From: Pseudomonadota bacterium
GTDB lineage: Bacteria; Pseudomonadota; Alphaproteobacteria; Micavibrionales; Micavibrionaceae
Assembly: GCA_029558635.1 (NCBI GenBank)
Contig: JAKQEE010000136.1
Location: 1-64,000, forward strand
Length of the DNA: 64,000 nt
Reading direction: 5' to 3'
A model generated the notes under the pieces. That model did no database searches and was not told where the DNA came from. It saw nothing but the letters and a program-made list of their open reading frames with translations. Within the stretch, counting starts at the first letter, position 1. The number at the start of each line of letters is the position of its first letter. The translations under genes and the position numbers were made by a program. Positions 46,510-55,536 of the stretch are shown in pieces.

Positions 46510-49500
46510 TTGCTATCCGCCTGCACCACCAGAAAGGCGATAAGCTCAAAATCATCGAGGCCGGAGATTGCGCCCACAAGCGCGGTCGTTTTTCCGCCGG
46601 TGAACAGGCTGTCGATATCCTTTTCTTCCTTCACCTCGATCATCGAGCGGATCGCTGCGCCGAGAAGATCGGAATACGGCTTCATGTTGCGCCCGTCATC
46701 GGTTTCTTTGTTGAACAGGCGACAAATAGCGGCGATGGGTTCTTCGTGTCCCTTGCTGCTGGTGCGCACCAGGTCGAGCAGTTTTTTGGCCTCAGTATGG
46801 TTGGCGATGACCTCACCATCCTTGGCGATATAGACCAGATAATACGGATGCAGGCGATTCTGCTGATTGATATTCACGCCGTCATTACGATTGCGGAGCG
46901 CAAAGATCACACCAGGCTTGAGGCCAAGCTCGGGCTGGGCAGGAACAACGGCATGCATCCCCTTAGGGGCATCCTCCAGATCGCCGTGCTTTTTGACGTA
47001 GTTAATTAAATCCATACGGAAGTCATTGAGGCCGAGATCGGTGATGGAAATGCCCGTCTTCAGGTCTTCAAGCTCAATCACTTCTTCCTGCAGGCGGCGA
47101 AGCTGTTCTTTGCGGTAAGCGACTTCGCTGGATTTGTGCATCAGAAGGTTATCATCACCTGTGGCCGTTACATCGGCGATCATCATACGATTTTCGACGC
47201 GTTCTTTCAGATTGATGTATTCGTCCAGCGTAATATCCGGCCAATAATTGACAAGCTGGATGCTGGCATTGGGTGAGCCGATACGGTCAATACGCCCGAA
47301 ACGCTGGATGATGCGCACGGGGTTCCAGTGGATATCATAGTTAATTAGAAAATCACAATCTTGGAGGTTTTGACCTTCGGAAATACAATCTGTGCCGATC
47401 AGTATATCTATTTCACCTTTTTCTTCAGGCATGACCAACGCCTTTTCCTTCGATCGTGGGGAAAAGAGCGTTAGGACGGACTGGAAATCATATCCCGTGC
47501 CCAGCGTTGACTTTGGCGCACCTTGCCCTGTCACCACGGCAACGTTAAGGCCGCTTTGGATGCCTGCAATATTTTTGTAAAGGTATTGGGCAGTATCAGC
47601 GAAGGCCGTGAAGATCAAAACCTTCCTGTTGCCGTCGTTAATGGGGTTTTCGATCTTTTGAACGATATGCGCCTTAAGGTCTTGAAGCTTGGCGTCGTCC
47701 TCTGGCGTAATCTTGCGCATGGATTCCAGAAGTGTCTGGATCAGGTGTAGGTCGCCGTTGAGGTCGCCTTTCCAGCGCGGCACATCCATATCAGACAAGC
47801 TAATCTTGACCTTGCCGCCAACGCTGTTGCCATCGTTGCCAAGTTCATCAAGATTATCTTCGTCTCCCTCTAAACTGTCTTCTACACCCTCGGCGAAATC
47901 GGAGACACTGATATCCTGACCGGCCTCAAACTTGGCAATGGTATCAAGGGTACTGGTGAGCTTGTCTTCAAGCTTTTCCAGCGTCAGGCGGAAGGATTCT
48001 ACCGAGCTTTCAAGCCGCTTGAGCAGGTTGGTCGTCATGAGGGCTTTTAATGCCGTCTCGCGATCAACCTGCCTGAATTTCTCCGTGTCGTATAATTCTT
48101 CATATTTTCTGAGGCGGCTTGGCAGGATATAACTGATCGGTGCATAAACTGAGAGCTTCAGCAAGGAAAGCTGGCCGAAAATATCATTGAAGCCAAGCAC
48201 ATCTGTGCGCTGGGTCAGCTGGCAGTGACGAGAAATAGGCTTGCGTCGTTCAGGAAATTTGCCAATATCTTTGGTATCGTAGAAGGTTTCAATGTGCTTG
48301 CGCGAGCGGGCGATGGTCACGCTATCCAGAACTTCGAAGAAATCGAAATCCAGCTTATCAAGAATGGCTTTTGCTGTTCGTTGCTCAGGCGGAAGCTCCG
48401 ACCACGCATTAAAGGCAAGCTGGGCACGGCGGAAAATTTCGTCAATGCCGCGTTTGGTTTTTAATTTATCATTCAACGTATCGGACTCGCCCTCATAAGC
48501 GAGCGCAAGTTGATTTTTCAAGTCATTAAAGCGGTTGTTGACAGGAGTAGCAGAGAGCATCAGTACCTTGGTTTTTACGCCTTCGCGGACAACTTTGTTC
48601 AACAGTTTTTGATAACGTGTCTCCCGATCTTTAAAGACATCGTTATTGCGGAAGTTATGGGACTCGTCGATCACTACTAGATCGTAATTGCCCCAATTCA
48701 CACGGTTGAGCGGAATGCCAAAGGATTCTCCCGATGTACGCGAGAGATCGGTGTGGCATAATACATCGTAGCCGAAACGATCCTGCGCAAAGATATTGGT
48801 CTTGAGGTTTTTATTGTAGTTCAGCCAGTTATCCGCCAGCTTTTTCGGACACAGTACCAGCACAGACTTGTTGCGAAGCTCATAATATTTGACGACGGCC
48901 AGGGCCGTGAATGTTTTGCCCAGACCCACGCTATCAGCAAGAATACAACCGTTGTAGGTTTCCAGCTTATTGATGATACCGACGGCGGCATCGCGCTGGT
49001 AATTGAACAACTTTTTCCAGACCAGGCTGTCCTGATAGCCCGTGCGGTCGTTCGGCAGAACGTCCTCGTTAATGTCTTCGAGGAACTCTTTGAAAATATT
49101 GTAGAGCATCAGGAAGTAAATGCGCTCCGGCGCGTTTTCCTGATAGACGGACTCGATGTGGTCGCAAATGGCGTCGGTCACATCCTGAAGCTTGGCGGGA
49201 TCATTCCAAATTCGGTCAAAAAGCTGAAGGTAGGTAGCGGTATGGGCCTCATCATCGAAACGGTTGACGATATTGGAAACGGCATCACCAGGCTGGTATC
49301 CTAGATCCACGGCGGTAAAACCATGCAAGGGCGCGTATGCTGTTTTTTGATCGCCTTGGTCAACGCAGATAAATTGTTGCATCTGGGATTTTGTTCGGTT
49401 CGAACGAAACGTAGCTTTGTTCCGTACCCATTCCGCACATTCTCTGGCAATCGCGCGCTGGGTCAGTTTATTGCGAAGCTGAATTTCAAACTCAGAGCCA

Positions 49501-49760
49501 TAGAGACTGCTTTCGCGATGCGCTTTGGGGATAAAAAACTCACGACGTTCCTTGCGAACCCTGTCCGTAACCTCGTTGGCGACAAATGTTGGGGCGGTAA
49601 AAATGAATTCCAGAGACTCAATTTTAGATAGCTCAGCCTTTAACGCTTCATATGCATAGATCGAAAAACATGACGCCGCGATCTTAACCTTGGACTTCGG
49701 GGAAATCGAAGCCTTCAGGTCGTCACCAAGCAGAGCGTTAATGTTGTCGATAACCTTCAT
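46506..49760 (-). CDS. SNF2-type helicase with N-terminal PLD-like region
   Basis: A 1084-residue SF2 protein. The N-terminal 200 residues resemble the PLD-like region of defence helicases, but I see no intact HxK(x)4D motif. The helicase core has GLGKT at 279-283, DESH at 365-368, LSATPVNNRFNDL, and the C-terminal motif RFGRIDRIGSPNASIQ. I start at ATG 49760, which overlaps the HTH gene stop (ATGA). It probably remodels or translocates on DNA for the adjoining system. Confidence 0.88.
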   Translation of the reverse strand: MKVIDNINALLGDDLKASISPKSKVKIAASCFSIYAYEALKAELSKIESLEFIFTAPTFVANEVTDRVRKERREFFIPKAHRESSLYGSEFEIQLRNKLTQRAIARECAEWVRNKATFRSNRTKSQMQQFICVDQGDQKTAYAPLHGFTAVDLGYQPGDAVSNIVNRFDDEAHTATYLQLFDRIWNDPAKLQDVTDAICDHIESVYQENAPERIYFLMLYNIFKEFLEDINEDVLPNDRTGYQDSLVWKKLFNYQRDAAVGIINKLETYNGCILADSVGLGKTFTALAVVKYYELRNKSVLVLCPKKLADNWLNYNKNLKTNIFAQDRFGYDVLCHTDLSRTSGESFGIPLNRVNWGNYDLVVIDESHNFRNNDVFKDRETRYQKLLNKVVREGVKTKVLMLSATPVNNRFNDLKNQLALAYEGESDTLNDKLKTKRGIDEIFRRAQLAFNAWSELPPEQRTAKAILDKLDFDFFEVLDSVTIARSRKHIETFYDTKDIGKFPERRKPISRHCQLTQRTDVLGFNDIFGQLSLLKLSVYAPISYILPSRLRKYEELYDTEKFRQVDRETALKALMTTNLLKRLESSVESFRLTLEKLEDKLTSTLDTIAKFEAGQDISVSDFAEGVEDSLEGDEDNLDELGNDGNSVGGKVKISLSDMDVPRWKGDLNGDLHLIQTLLESMRKITPEDDAKLQDLKAHIVQKIENPINDGNRKVLIFTAFADTAQYLYKNIAGIQSGLNVAVVTGQGAPKSTLGTGYDFQSVLTLFSPRSKEKALVMPEEKGEIDILIGTDCISEGQNLQDCDFLINYDIHWNPVRIIQRFGRIDRIGSPNASIQLVNYWPDITLDEYINLKERVENRMMIADVTATGDDNLLMHKSSEVAYRKEQLRRLQEEVIELEDLKTGISITDLGLNDFRMDLINYVKKHGDLEDAPKGMHAVVPAQPELGLKPGVIFALRNRNDGVNINQQNRLHPYYLVYIAKDGEVIANHTEAKKLLDLVRTSSKGHEEPIAAICRLFNKETDDGRNMKPYSDLLGAAIRSMIEVKEEKDIDSLFTGGKTTALVGAISGLDDFELIAFLVVQADSK

Positions 49761-49939
49761 TGTTTTTGTTTTGACCCTTGTTCTTTGATCCACGCATCAA
49801 TTTCTGTTTTTTTAAAGCGCCACGCTCCGCCAACCTTAAAGCCGGGTATTTTTCCTTCAGATACAAGTCTATAAGTAGTTTTCTCATTTAACTTGAGGTA
49901 TTCAGAAACCTCTCTAATGGTCAGAATATCGGTTTGCAT
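49757..49939 (-). CDS. Excisionase-type HTH protein
   Basis: A 60-residue DNA-binding protein. ILTIREVSEYLKLNEKTTYR and the following KIPGFKVGGAWRFKKTEID are the HTH_17/excisionase pattern. It is the first gene of the minus-strand defence operon and overlaps the helicase gene by ATGA, so it is likely its regulator or a system subunit rather than an integrase excisionase. Confidence 0.85.
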   Translation of the reverse strand: MQTDILTIREVSEYLKLNEKTTYRLVSEGKIPGFKVGGAWRFKKTEIDAWIKEQGSKQKQ

Positions 49940-50100
49940 AGCGTTCCTATTTGCCCACGAATTTTTGTATAAATGAGAAAATAGCGGAAAAAGGCGGAGG
50001 GTTCAATAGATTCTCAAATTAAGTGATAATGATCAGTACTGCCTTGCATATGCGCTTGCTGTTTATTGCCGCCACAAATCAATAGGCAGGTAACAACAAT

Positions 50101-50166
50101 CAACCCGATCGGGATGTTTTCATTCGTATGCAGTCAATCCAGCCATTAATAATCCCGATCGGGTTG
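50101..50166. promoter_or_regulatory. 15-bp inverted repeat upstream of hipBA
   Basis: CAACCCGATCGGGAT (50101-50115) is the exact reverse complement of ATCCCGATCGGGTTG (50152-50166), 36 bases apart. Each half contains the 10-bp palindrome CCCGATCGGG. Probable operators in the 411-base divergent space between the defence operon and hipBA. Confidence 0.7.
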
Positions 50167-50212
50167 ATTTTCTTATAGTTAAGCCGAAAACCTTCACAAG
50201 CATTTTTAAGTA

Positions 50213-50253
50213 TATTATAATATGCCTTATATATTATAAGGCATATTATAATA
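50213..50253. promoter_or_regulatory. 41-bp AT-rich palindrome upstream of hipBA
   Basis: 19-base arms around loop TAT (50232-50234): arm core ATTATAATATGCCTTATA and its exact complement. A further 13-of-14 match to the right arm (TAAGGTATATTATA) is at 50286-50299. Likely HipB operators or a toxin-antitoxin promoter region. Confidence 0.7.
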
Positions 50254-50350
50254 ACCATTAAAGTCATTAGGCTTGATTTTTGTTGTAAGGTATATTATAG
50301 TAGGCTTTATCATAAATAAAGACTCTAATAAGAGGCCTTAAAGGTATAAA

Positions 50351-50674
50351 ATGACAAAGACGACTTTACCCATTCCCGTCCAGAAAGCCCTGCGCAAGCT
50401 GGGGCAGGACATCAGCGACAGCCGCCGCCGCCGCCGCATACCCGTGGCGTTGATGACGGAACGCGCTGGGTTGTCCAAGGCGACGCTGGGCAAAATTGAG
50501 AAAGGCGATCCTTCGGTTTCGCTGGGAGGATATGCCTCGGTGCTGTTCGTACTGGGGCTGACCGACCGTTTGGCGGATATGGCCGATGCTGTCCATGACA
50601 CGGTCGGACGACAGCTGGACGAAGAAAACCTGCCCAAGCGCATTCGTCTGCCGTACAAAAAGGATCGATCATGA
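50351..50674 (+). CDS. hipB: HipB-like antitoxin (XRE HTH)
   Basis: A 107-residue XRE-family protein. The HTH is RIPVALMTERAGLSKATLGKIEKGDPSVSLGGYASVLFVLG (key motif LSKATLGKIEKG near residue 40). It represses its own operon and neutralises HipA in the family. The stop overlaps the hipA start (ATGA). Large palindromes upstream are probable operators. Confidence 0.88.
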   Translation: MTKTTLPIPVQKALRKLGQDISDSRRRRRIPVALMTERAGLSKATLGKIEKGDPSVSLGGYASVLFVLGLTDRLADMADAVHDTVGRQLDEENLPKRIRLPYKKDRS

Positions 50675-51927
50675 GCAGCCGGGAAATCTATGTCTCTATC
50701 ACGCTGGGCGATGAAAACCATCCTATCGGGCGGCTGTGGTGCCACAACCGCAAAGGTCGCGAAAGCGCATCTTTTGAATACCATGACAGCTGGTTGAAGC
50801 ATCCCGAGCATTTCGCGCTGGAGCCTGCGCTGGCATTAACAGCGGGTTCTTTTCATACATTGGCTGATCAAAGCCTCTTCGGCTCTATCGGTGATTCCGC
50901 GCCTGATCGCTGGGGGCGTGTGTTGATGCGCCGCGCAGAAGCACAACGCGCACGAGCCGCTAGAGAAACTGCACGGACGCTTGGTGAAGCGGATTTCTTG
51001 CTGGGGGTTAATGACGAGGCGCGGCAGGGAGCCTTACGGTTCTCGGATGCGCTGGACCGGCCGTTTCTTGCCCCCAGAGGGCAAAGGACGATCCCGCCGC
51101 TGGTGGATTTACCACGGCTGTTGTCAGCCACGGAACGCTTTTTGGCCGATGAGGAAAATGCGGAAGATCTGCGCATCCTACTGGCTCCCGGATCTTCCTT
51201 GGGCGGAGCGAGGCCAAAAGCCTCTGTGCGCGATACGGACGGCCATCTGTCCATCGCAAAATTCCCTCGCAAAGATGACGAATACAATGTCGTGGTCTGG
51301 GAAGCAGTCGCGTTGGTGCTGGCGGAAAACGCTGGCTTGACAGTGCCTGCATGGCGGCTGGAAACAGTTTTAGACAAGCCTGTCCTGATTATTCGGCGTT
51401 TTGACCGCGCGGATGACACGCGTATTCCATTTCTGTCAGCTATGAGCATGCTGCAGGCAAAAGATAACGAGCAGCACAGCTATCTAGAGATTGCGGACGC
51501 GCTGCGTCAATACGGGGCAGAGCCTGTCGCAGATTTGGCGCAACTCTGGCGCAGGATCGTGTTCAGCATTCTGATCTCCAATACCGACGACCATCTGCGC
51601 AACCACGGATTCATTTATGAGCGCCACAGAGGCTGGCGTTTGTCACCGGCCTATGACATGAACCCAACGCCGGTGGAGATAAAACCACGCATTTTGACCA
51701 CAACGATTGACCTTTATGACGGGACGGCATCGCTCGATCTGGCCTTGTCCGTGGCGAAAGAGTTCCGCTTATCACAGGATGATGCCAAAGCGATCATCAG
51801 GGAAGTCAGCGCTGGTGTTGCCCAATGGCGCGATGTAGCACAAAACCACGGCTTGGATAGACGCGAGATAGACCGCATGGCGTCCGCCTTTGACCATGCT
51901 GATGCGCAATCTGCTGGCGACATGTAA
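50671..51927 (+). CDS. hipA: HipA-like toxin kinase
   Basis: A 418-residue Ser/Thr kinase of the HipA family; HipA of E. coli phosphorylates GltX. The N-terminal domain has SLFGSIGDSAPDRWGRVLMRR; the kinase core has LAPGSSLGGARPKASV, SIAKFPRKDDEYNVVVWE, and the catalytic SNTDDHLRNHGFI with YDMNPTP after it. It is complete and looks active. hipB overlaps upstream; an SF1 helicase gene follows after 12 bases. Confidence 0.92.
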   Translation: MSSREIYVSITLGDENHPIGRLWCHNRKGRESASFEYHDSWLKHPEHFALEPALALTAGSFHTLADQSLFGSIGDSAPDRWGRVLMRRAEAQRARAARETARTLGEADFLLGVNDEARQGALRFSDALDRPFLAPRGQRTIPPLVDLPRLLSATERFLADEENAEDLRILLAPGSSLGGARPKASVRDTDGHLSIAKFPRKDDEYNVVVWEAVALVLAENAGLTVPAWRLETVLDKPVLIIRRFDRADDTRIPFLSAMSMLQAKDNEQHSYLEIADALRQYGAEPVADLAQLWRRIVFSILISNTDDHLRNHGFIYERHRGWRLSPAYDMNPTPVEIKPRILTTTIDLYDGTASLDLALSVAKEFRLSQDDAKAIIREVSAGVAQWRDVAQNHGLDRREIDRMASAFDHADAQSAGDM

Positions 51928-51939
51928 GGTGAGTGCAAG

Positions 51940-54849
51940 ATGAATCAATCAAAATTCCAGTCACTCTTAAAATATTACCTCAGCTGCATGGATGCCGAGC
52001 AAGCCATGCAATTAAGTCTTCGCAAGAACCAGGAGCATCAAACATATATTTTTCCTGCCGAAGAAATACAGGGGGCGCTTTTTACGCAAGCATTACCCGA
52101 ACTAAAAGTATTGTTATCTAACGTCAAAGAGAGAAATTTTATCCTCCAAAGATCAGCCGATCAAGAAACGCTGGTTGATCTTCATTATGGCTTTCCGATT
52201 TTCAAAGATGAAAGAGACATGATATCGCCTCTCTTCTTTGTGGAGGTGTCGGCCAACTTTACGGACAACGCTATTCTTAGCATTATCCCGAGGAGCAAAA
52301 ATCTTTCCGTAAACCGCTCTTACTTTCTTAATCATTACAATGCGGAAGAGATACAGGAAATATGCGACGAACTTGAAGGCGAATTCGGCAGCTTCGATGC
52401 GCGTATGAAGGCCGTAAAGAAATATATTCCTTCAGAAGCATTGATTGATAAAGCTATTTTGTTTCGTACCAACAAGGGCGGCACAAAAGACAAGCTGCGC
52501 TATGAGTTGATGCAAATTTTCAAGAATGGGGATGCGCTGGGCAAGCAATCCGCTCTCAGGTCGTATGTTCAGGGCGCTCAAGAATTCAATGGTCAGAGAA
52601 AACTATCCATCATCGAGATAAGCACACTCAATGAGCAACAGGAGGATGCTGTCAGAAAGGGTCTGCAGGTGCCGCTTACCGTTGTGACAGGCCCTCCGGG
52701 CACAGGTAAAACGCAGGTTGTAACAACGTTGATTGCCAGCGCCGTTTTCGACAATCAGACCGTTTTATTTTCCAGCAATAATAACATGCCTGTTGACGGT
52801 GTGTATCAACGTCTGGGTCACAGCATGAAAAGTCTTGGCAACTGGACAATGCGTTTAGGCAATCAGGCGAAGACCGAGGAATGCCAAAAACAAATTTCTT
52901 CTTTGCTTGAACGTATAAGCGATACGAGATTCAATCATCAGGATTCCGATCAGGAAACTGCCAAATTTTCCGAGATAGAATATAATATAGAGGTCACACG
53001 TGCCGGATTGAAAAAAGCCAGACTCATTCAGGAGAAAATTGGCGACCTTTATTCCAAAGAGTCCTCACTGCTTCAAAAGTTGCCGGAAAATTGGGAGCAG
53101 CAATTTGATGATCAAGACCCCGTTGCCGACAATGCTGCGTCTGTGAAAAAATATAGAAAACACAGCGCGGCAGGAATTGGCCTTTGGTTACGGCGCAGGC
53201 TGTTTGGACTGGATCGTTTCAAGAAAAGGCATAACGACCTATTGAATCATGTCTTTTCTAAAGACACCGGATATACCGATCTTTTAAGTTTGTCTTTGGT
53301 CGATGAAAACTGGGATGATGCTTTGATAAAAGCGCGGTCAACAGCAGAATGGCTAACGATCCATCAGCACTGGGCCATGTGCATTTTGCAACGCCGGAAT
53401 CTGGAAGCCAAGATCGCCCAGTTGCCTTCCGTTATCGATCTTAAAAAACTGAAAGAAACAAAAGCTGCAATTTCACAAAGTTTATTTGATAATAGATGGC
53501 TTGGTGCTGTTTCGGGGCATCAAAAAGACGCCATTGAGGCATCCAATAACTATTTCAAGGATATGGGCGACCTTAGCCCGGGACGCTTTAGAAGAATGAG
53601 AAAATCATTTGATGCATTAGAGCGTTTCTTCCCTATTTGGATTACCACCAATCAATCTATCAATAATTCCCTTCCTTTACAGGAAGATCTTTTTGATCTT
53701 GTAGTGATTGACGAAGCCGGGCAATGCGATATTCCATCCATCATCCCTTTATTATACCGTGCTAAACGTGCCGTCTTTATCGGCGACCCCGAACAATTCA
53801 GGCATATCACCTCCATAAAAGACACGACTGAGCATGCGATAGCCAAAGCGACAGGCATAGAAGATATCGTGGATGATTGGTCTTTCACCAAACGATCCGC
53901 TTTCGACCGTGCGCTTTCTGCGACAAAATATGCATCCTTCCTAAAGCAACACTATCGCTGCCATCCGGACATTATCGAATTCTCGAACCAGAGTTTTTAC
54001 GGTGGAAAGCTGGTTACCCAGACGACTCTCAATAAAGAAGGCAGTCTTTTGCCGATACAGGAAACCGGCCTTATCTGGCATCACACCCCCGGAAGCATTG
54101 TAAAAGAGCAAAAAGGCACCTGGAATCCGGCAGAGGTCAATAAAGCTGTCGAGATATTTAACAACTGGGCACAACAGGCATTATTTACAGCGCCTCACTT
54201 AACCTATGGTATCATCACCCCATTCCGCAAGCAGGTTGCGGAGCTGAAGAAAGCTTTTGCCAAATTACCCTGGTTTAAGGCAGTTGAAGACCGCTTCACA
54301 ATTGGAACGGCCCATAGCTTCCAGGGAAGCGAATGCGACGTACTGATTTATTCTCCTGTTGTCGCTGACAATATGGACAGACATCTTGTTAAATTTTCCT
54401 CCGCTCAAAGCGACCTGGTGAATGTCACAGTCACGCGGGCAAAAAACTTGCTCTATATCATCGGGGATATGTATGCCTGTCAAAAAGTATCACCAGATGC
54501 GCCGCTATATGCGCTGGCAAACTATGCTGAGAAATTACAGAAACGCAAAAAGCACCCGTTAAATCATACCGAGAATGCGCTGGCGGCAATTCTGGATGAA
54601 CTGAAGCTCAGCTACATACCTCAATATGAGATCGGCCAATATCGTCTAGATTTTCTTGTAAATGCCACCTCTGGCCAGCCCTATGATGTGGAGGTTGATG
54701 GCGATATCCATTTGACCGCCGAAGCCGTCGAACATGATGGACGCCGGGATGCGTATGTCAAAAATCAGGGACTCAAGGTTTTACGATTCACGGCACGTGA
54801 TATCATTCATAGACCTCAAGTCATCAAAGACATGCTGGCGCGGATTTAA
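51940..54849 (+). CDS. SF1 helicase-nuclease fusion (Vsr/DUF559-like end)
   Basis: A 969-residue protein. The N-terminal 230 residues have no recognised fold. The SF1 (DNA2/Upf1-like) core has Walker A GPPGTGKT at 251-258, DEAGQ at 591-595, HYRCHP at 671-676 and TAHSFQGSE with VTVTRAK near 800-830. The C-terminal 85 residues look like a Vsr/DUF559 nuclease: E897, D904, E918-V-D920, then VLRFTARDI. Such fusions are common in defence islands. It lies 12 bases after hipA. Confidence 0.88.
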   Translation: MNQSKFQSLLKYYLSCMDAEQAMQLSLRKNQEHQTYIFPAEEIQGALFTQALPELKVLLSNVKERNFILQRSADQETLVDLHYGFPIFKDERDMISPLFFVEVSANFTDNAILSIIPRSKNLSVNRSYFLNHYNAEEIQEICDELEGEFGSFDARMKAVKKYIPSEALIDKAILFRTNKGGTKDKLRYELMQIFKNGDALGKQSALRSYVQGAQEFNGQRKLSIIEISTLNEQQEDAVRKGLQVPLTVVTGPPGTGKTQVVTTLIASAVFDNQTVLFSSNNNMPVDGVYQRLGHSMKSLGNWTMRLGNQAKTEECQKQISSLLERISDTRFNHQDSDQETAKFSEIEYNIEVTRAGLKKARLIQEKIGDLYSKESSLLQKLPENWEQQFDDQDPVADNAASVKKYRKHSAAGIGLWLRRRLFGLDRFKKRHNDLLNHVFSKDTGYTDLLSLSLVDENWDDALIKARSTAEWLTIHQHWAMCILQRRNLEAKIAQLPSVIDLKKLKETKAAISQSLFDNRWLGAVSGHQKDAIEASNNYFKDMGDLSPGRFRRMRKSFDALERFFPIWITTNQSINNSLPLQEDLFDLVVIDEAGQCDIPSIIPLLYRAKRAVFIGDPEQFRHITSIKDTTEHAIAKATGIEDIVDDWSFTKRSAFDRALSATKYASFLKQHYRCHPDIIEFSNQSFYGGKLVTQTTLNKEGSLLPIQETGLIWHHTPGSIVKEQKGTWNPAEVNKAVEIFNNWAQQALFTAPHLTYGIITPFRKQVAELKKAFAKLPWFKAVEDRFTIGTAHSFQGSECDVLIYSPVVADNMDRHLVKFSSAQSDLVNVTVTRAKNLLYIIGDMYACQKVSPDAPLYALANYAEKLQKRKKHPLNHTENALAAILDELKLSYIPQYEIGQYRLDFLVNATSGQPYDVEVDGDIHLTAEAVEHDGRRDAYVKNQGLKVLRFTARDIIHRPQVIKDMLARI

Positions 54850-54877
54850 AGATTTTCGTATTTGACAGGATATTATT

Positions 54878-55327
54878 ATGACGGACACAACTGATCTAGA
54901 TAAGATAAAAAGAATATGGAGCCAGCCAGTAATTCCAGTCATTTACCGACAGGCGAAAGGCAAGCCATTATCCCTTAAGCTTCCATATCATGCAGATAAT
55001 AGGGTATGGCTTCAGAATGGCGGGCGAACAAAGCCTAAATGGGATAAAGAGCGTAAGCATTGGGTCTTGCCATATGCATGGCTAAACAGGCTTGTGGAAA
55101 GTACCCTGCATCGCTGGGGAAAACTTTATATTATTCAGCCATACCGGGTGCAGGAAAAATGCGCCCCAGCCTGTTGGAATGCTGAGGGATATGAATGTCA
55201 GTGCTCCTGTATGGGGGAAAACCATGGCATGGGCGATCCAGGCGGCAAATGGTTTGTTGTGGATGATACGTTTGCCACCAAATGGGGCGAGCAAGAATAT
55301 GCCTGCAGACTTTTAGTTAAGAAATAA
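54878..55327 (+). CDS. Cys-rich hypothetical protein
   Basis: A 149-residue protein. The N-terminal half has a Trp-rich pattern, RTKPKWDKERKHWVLPYAWL, and the C-terminal half has five Cys spaced C-x3-C-x7-C-x-C-x-C (CAPACWNAEGYECQCSC) followed by MGENHG, suggesting metal binding. I have no family name for it. It stands between the helicase-nuclease and the Gabija-like pair on the same strand. Confidence 0.7.
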   Translation: MTDTTDLDKIKRIWSQPVIPVIYRQAKGKPLSLKLPYHADNRVWLQNGGRTKPKWDKERKHWVLPYAWLNRLVESTLHRWGKLYIIQPYRVQEKCAPACWNAEGYECQCSCMGENHGMGDPGGKWFVVDDTFATKWGEQEYACRLLVKK

Positions 55328-55345
55328 AGGTAGGTATGGGCTGCC

Positions 55346-55513
55346 ATGAACAAACAGTTGAAAACGATTGCCGAAAGCACAATTGAAAACGCCCTGGTGT
55401 TGAAAGAAACGTTGGAACACAAAGGCCTGCGTTCCCCTGTATTTGCGGATATTTGTAAGGTGATTGAAGATCGCGCTGGAAGAGTATTGAATAATAAAAT
55501 GGACAATTATTAA
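55346..55513 (+). CDS. Short ORF, 55 residues
   Basis: ATG 55346 to TAA 55511-55513. The product starts MNKQLKTIAESTIENALVLK and is helical and charged. It is 23 bases upstream of the OLD-like gene. A purine-rich AAAGGTAGG lies about 10 bases before. Could be a small regulatory or immunity component; no family recognised. Confidence 0.45.
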   Translation: MNKQLKTIAESTIENALVLKETLEHKGLRSPVFADICKVIEDRAGRVLNNKMDNY

Positions 55514-55536
55514 TAAATTATCAGAATGGTAAGAAT

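Noticed and set aside
36829-49939. DISARM or BREX assignment
   Set aside because: No DUF1998 or PglZ/BrxC-type genes; the methylase is a type III Mod with a Res partner.
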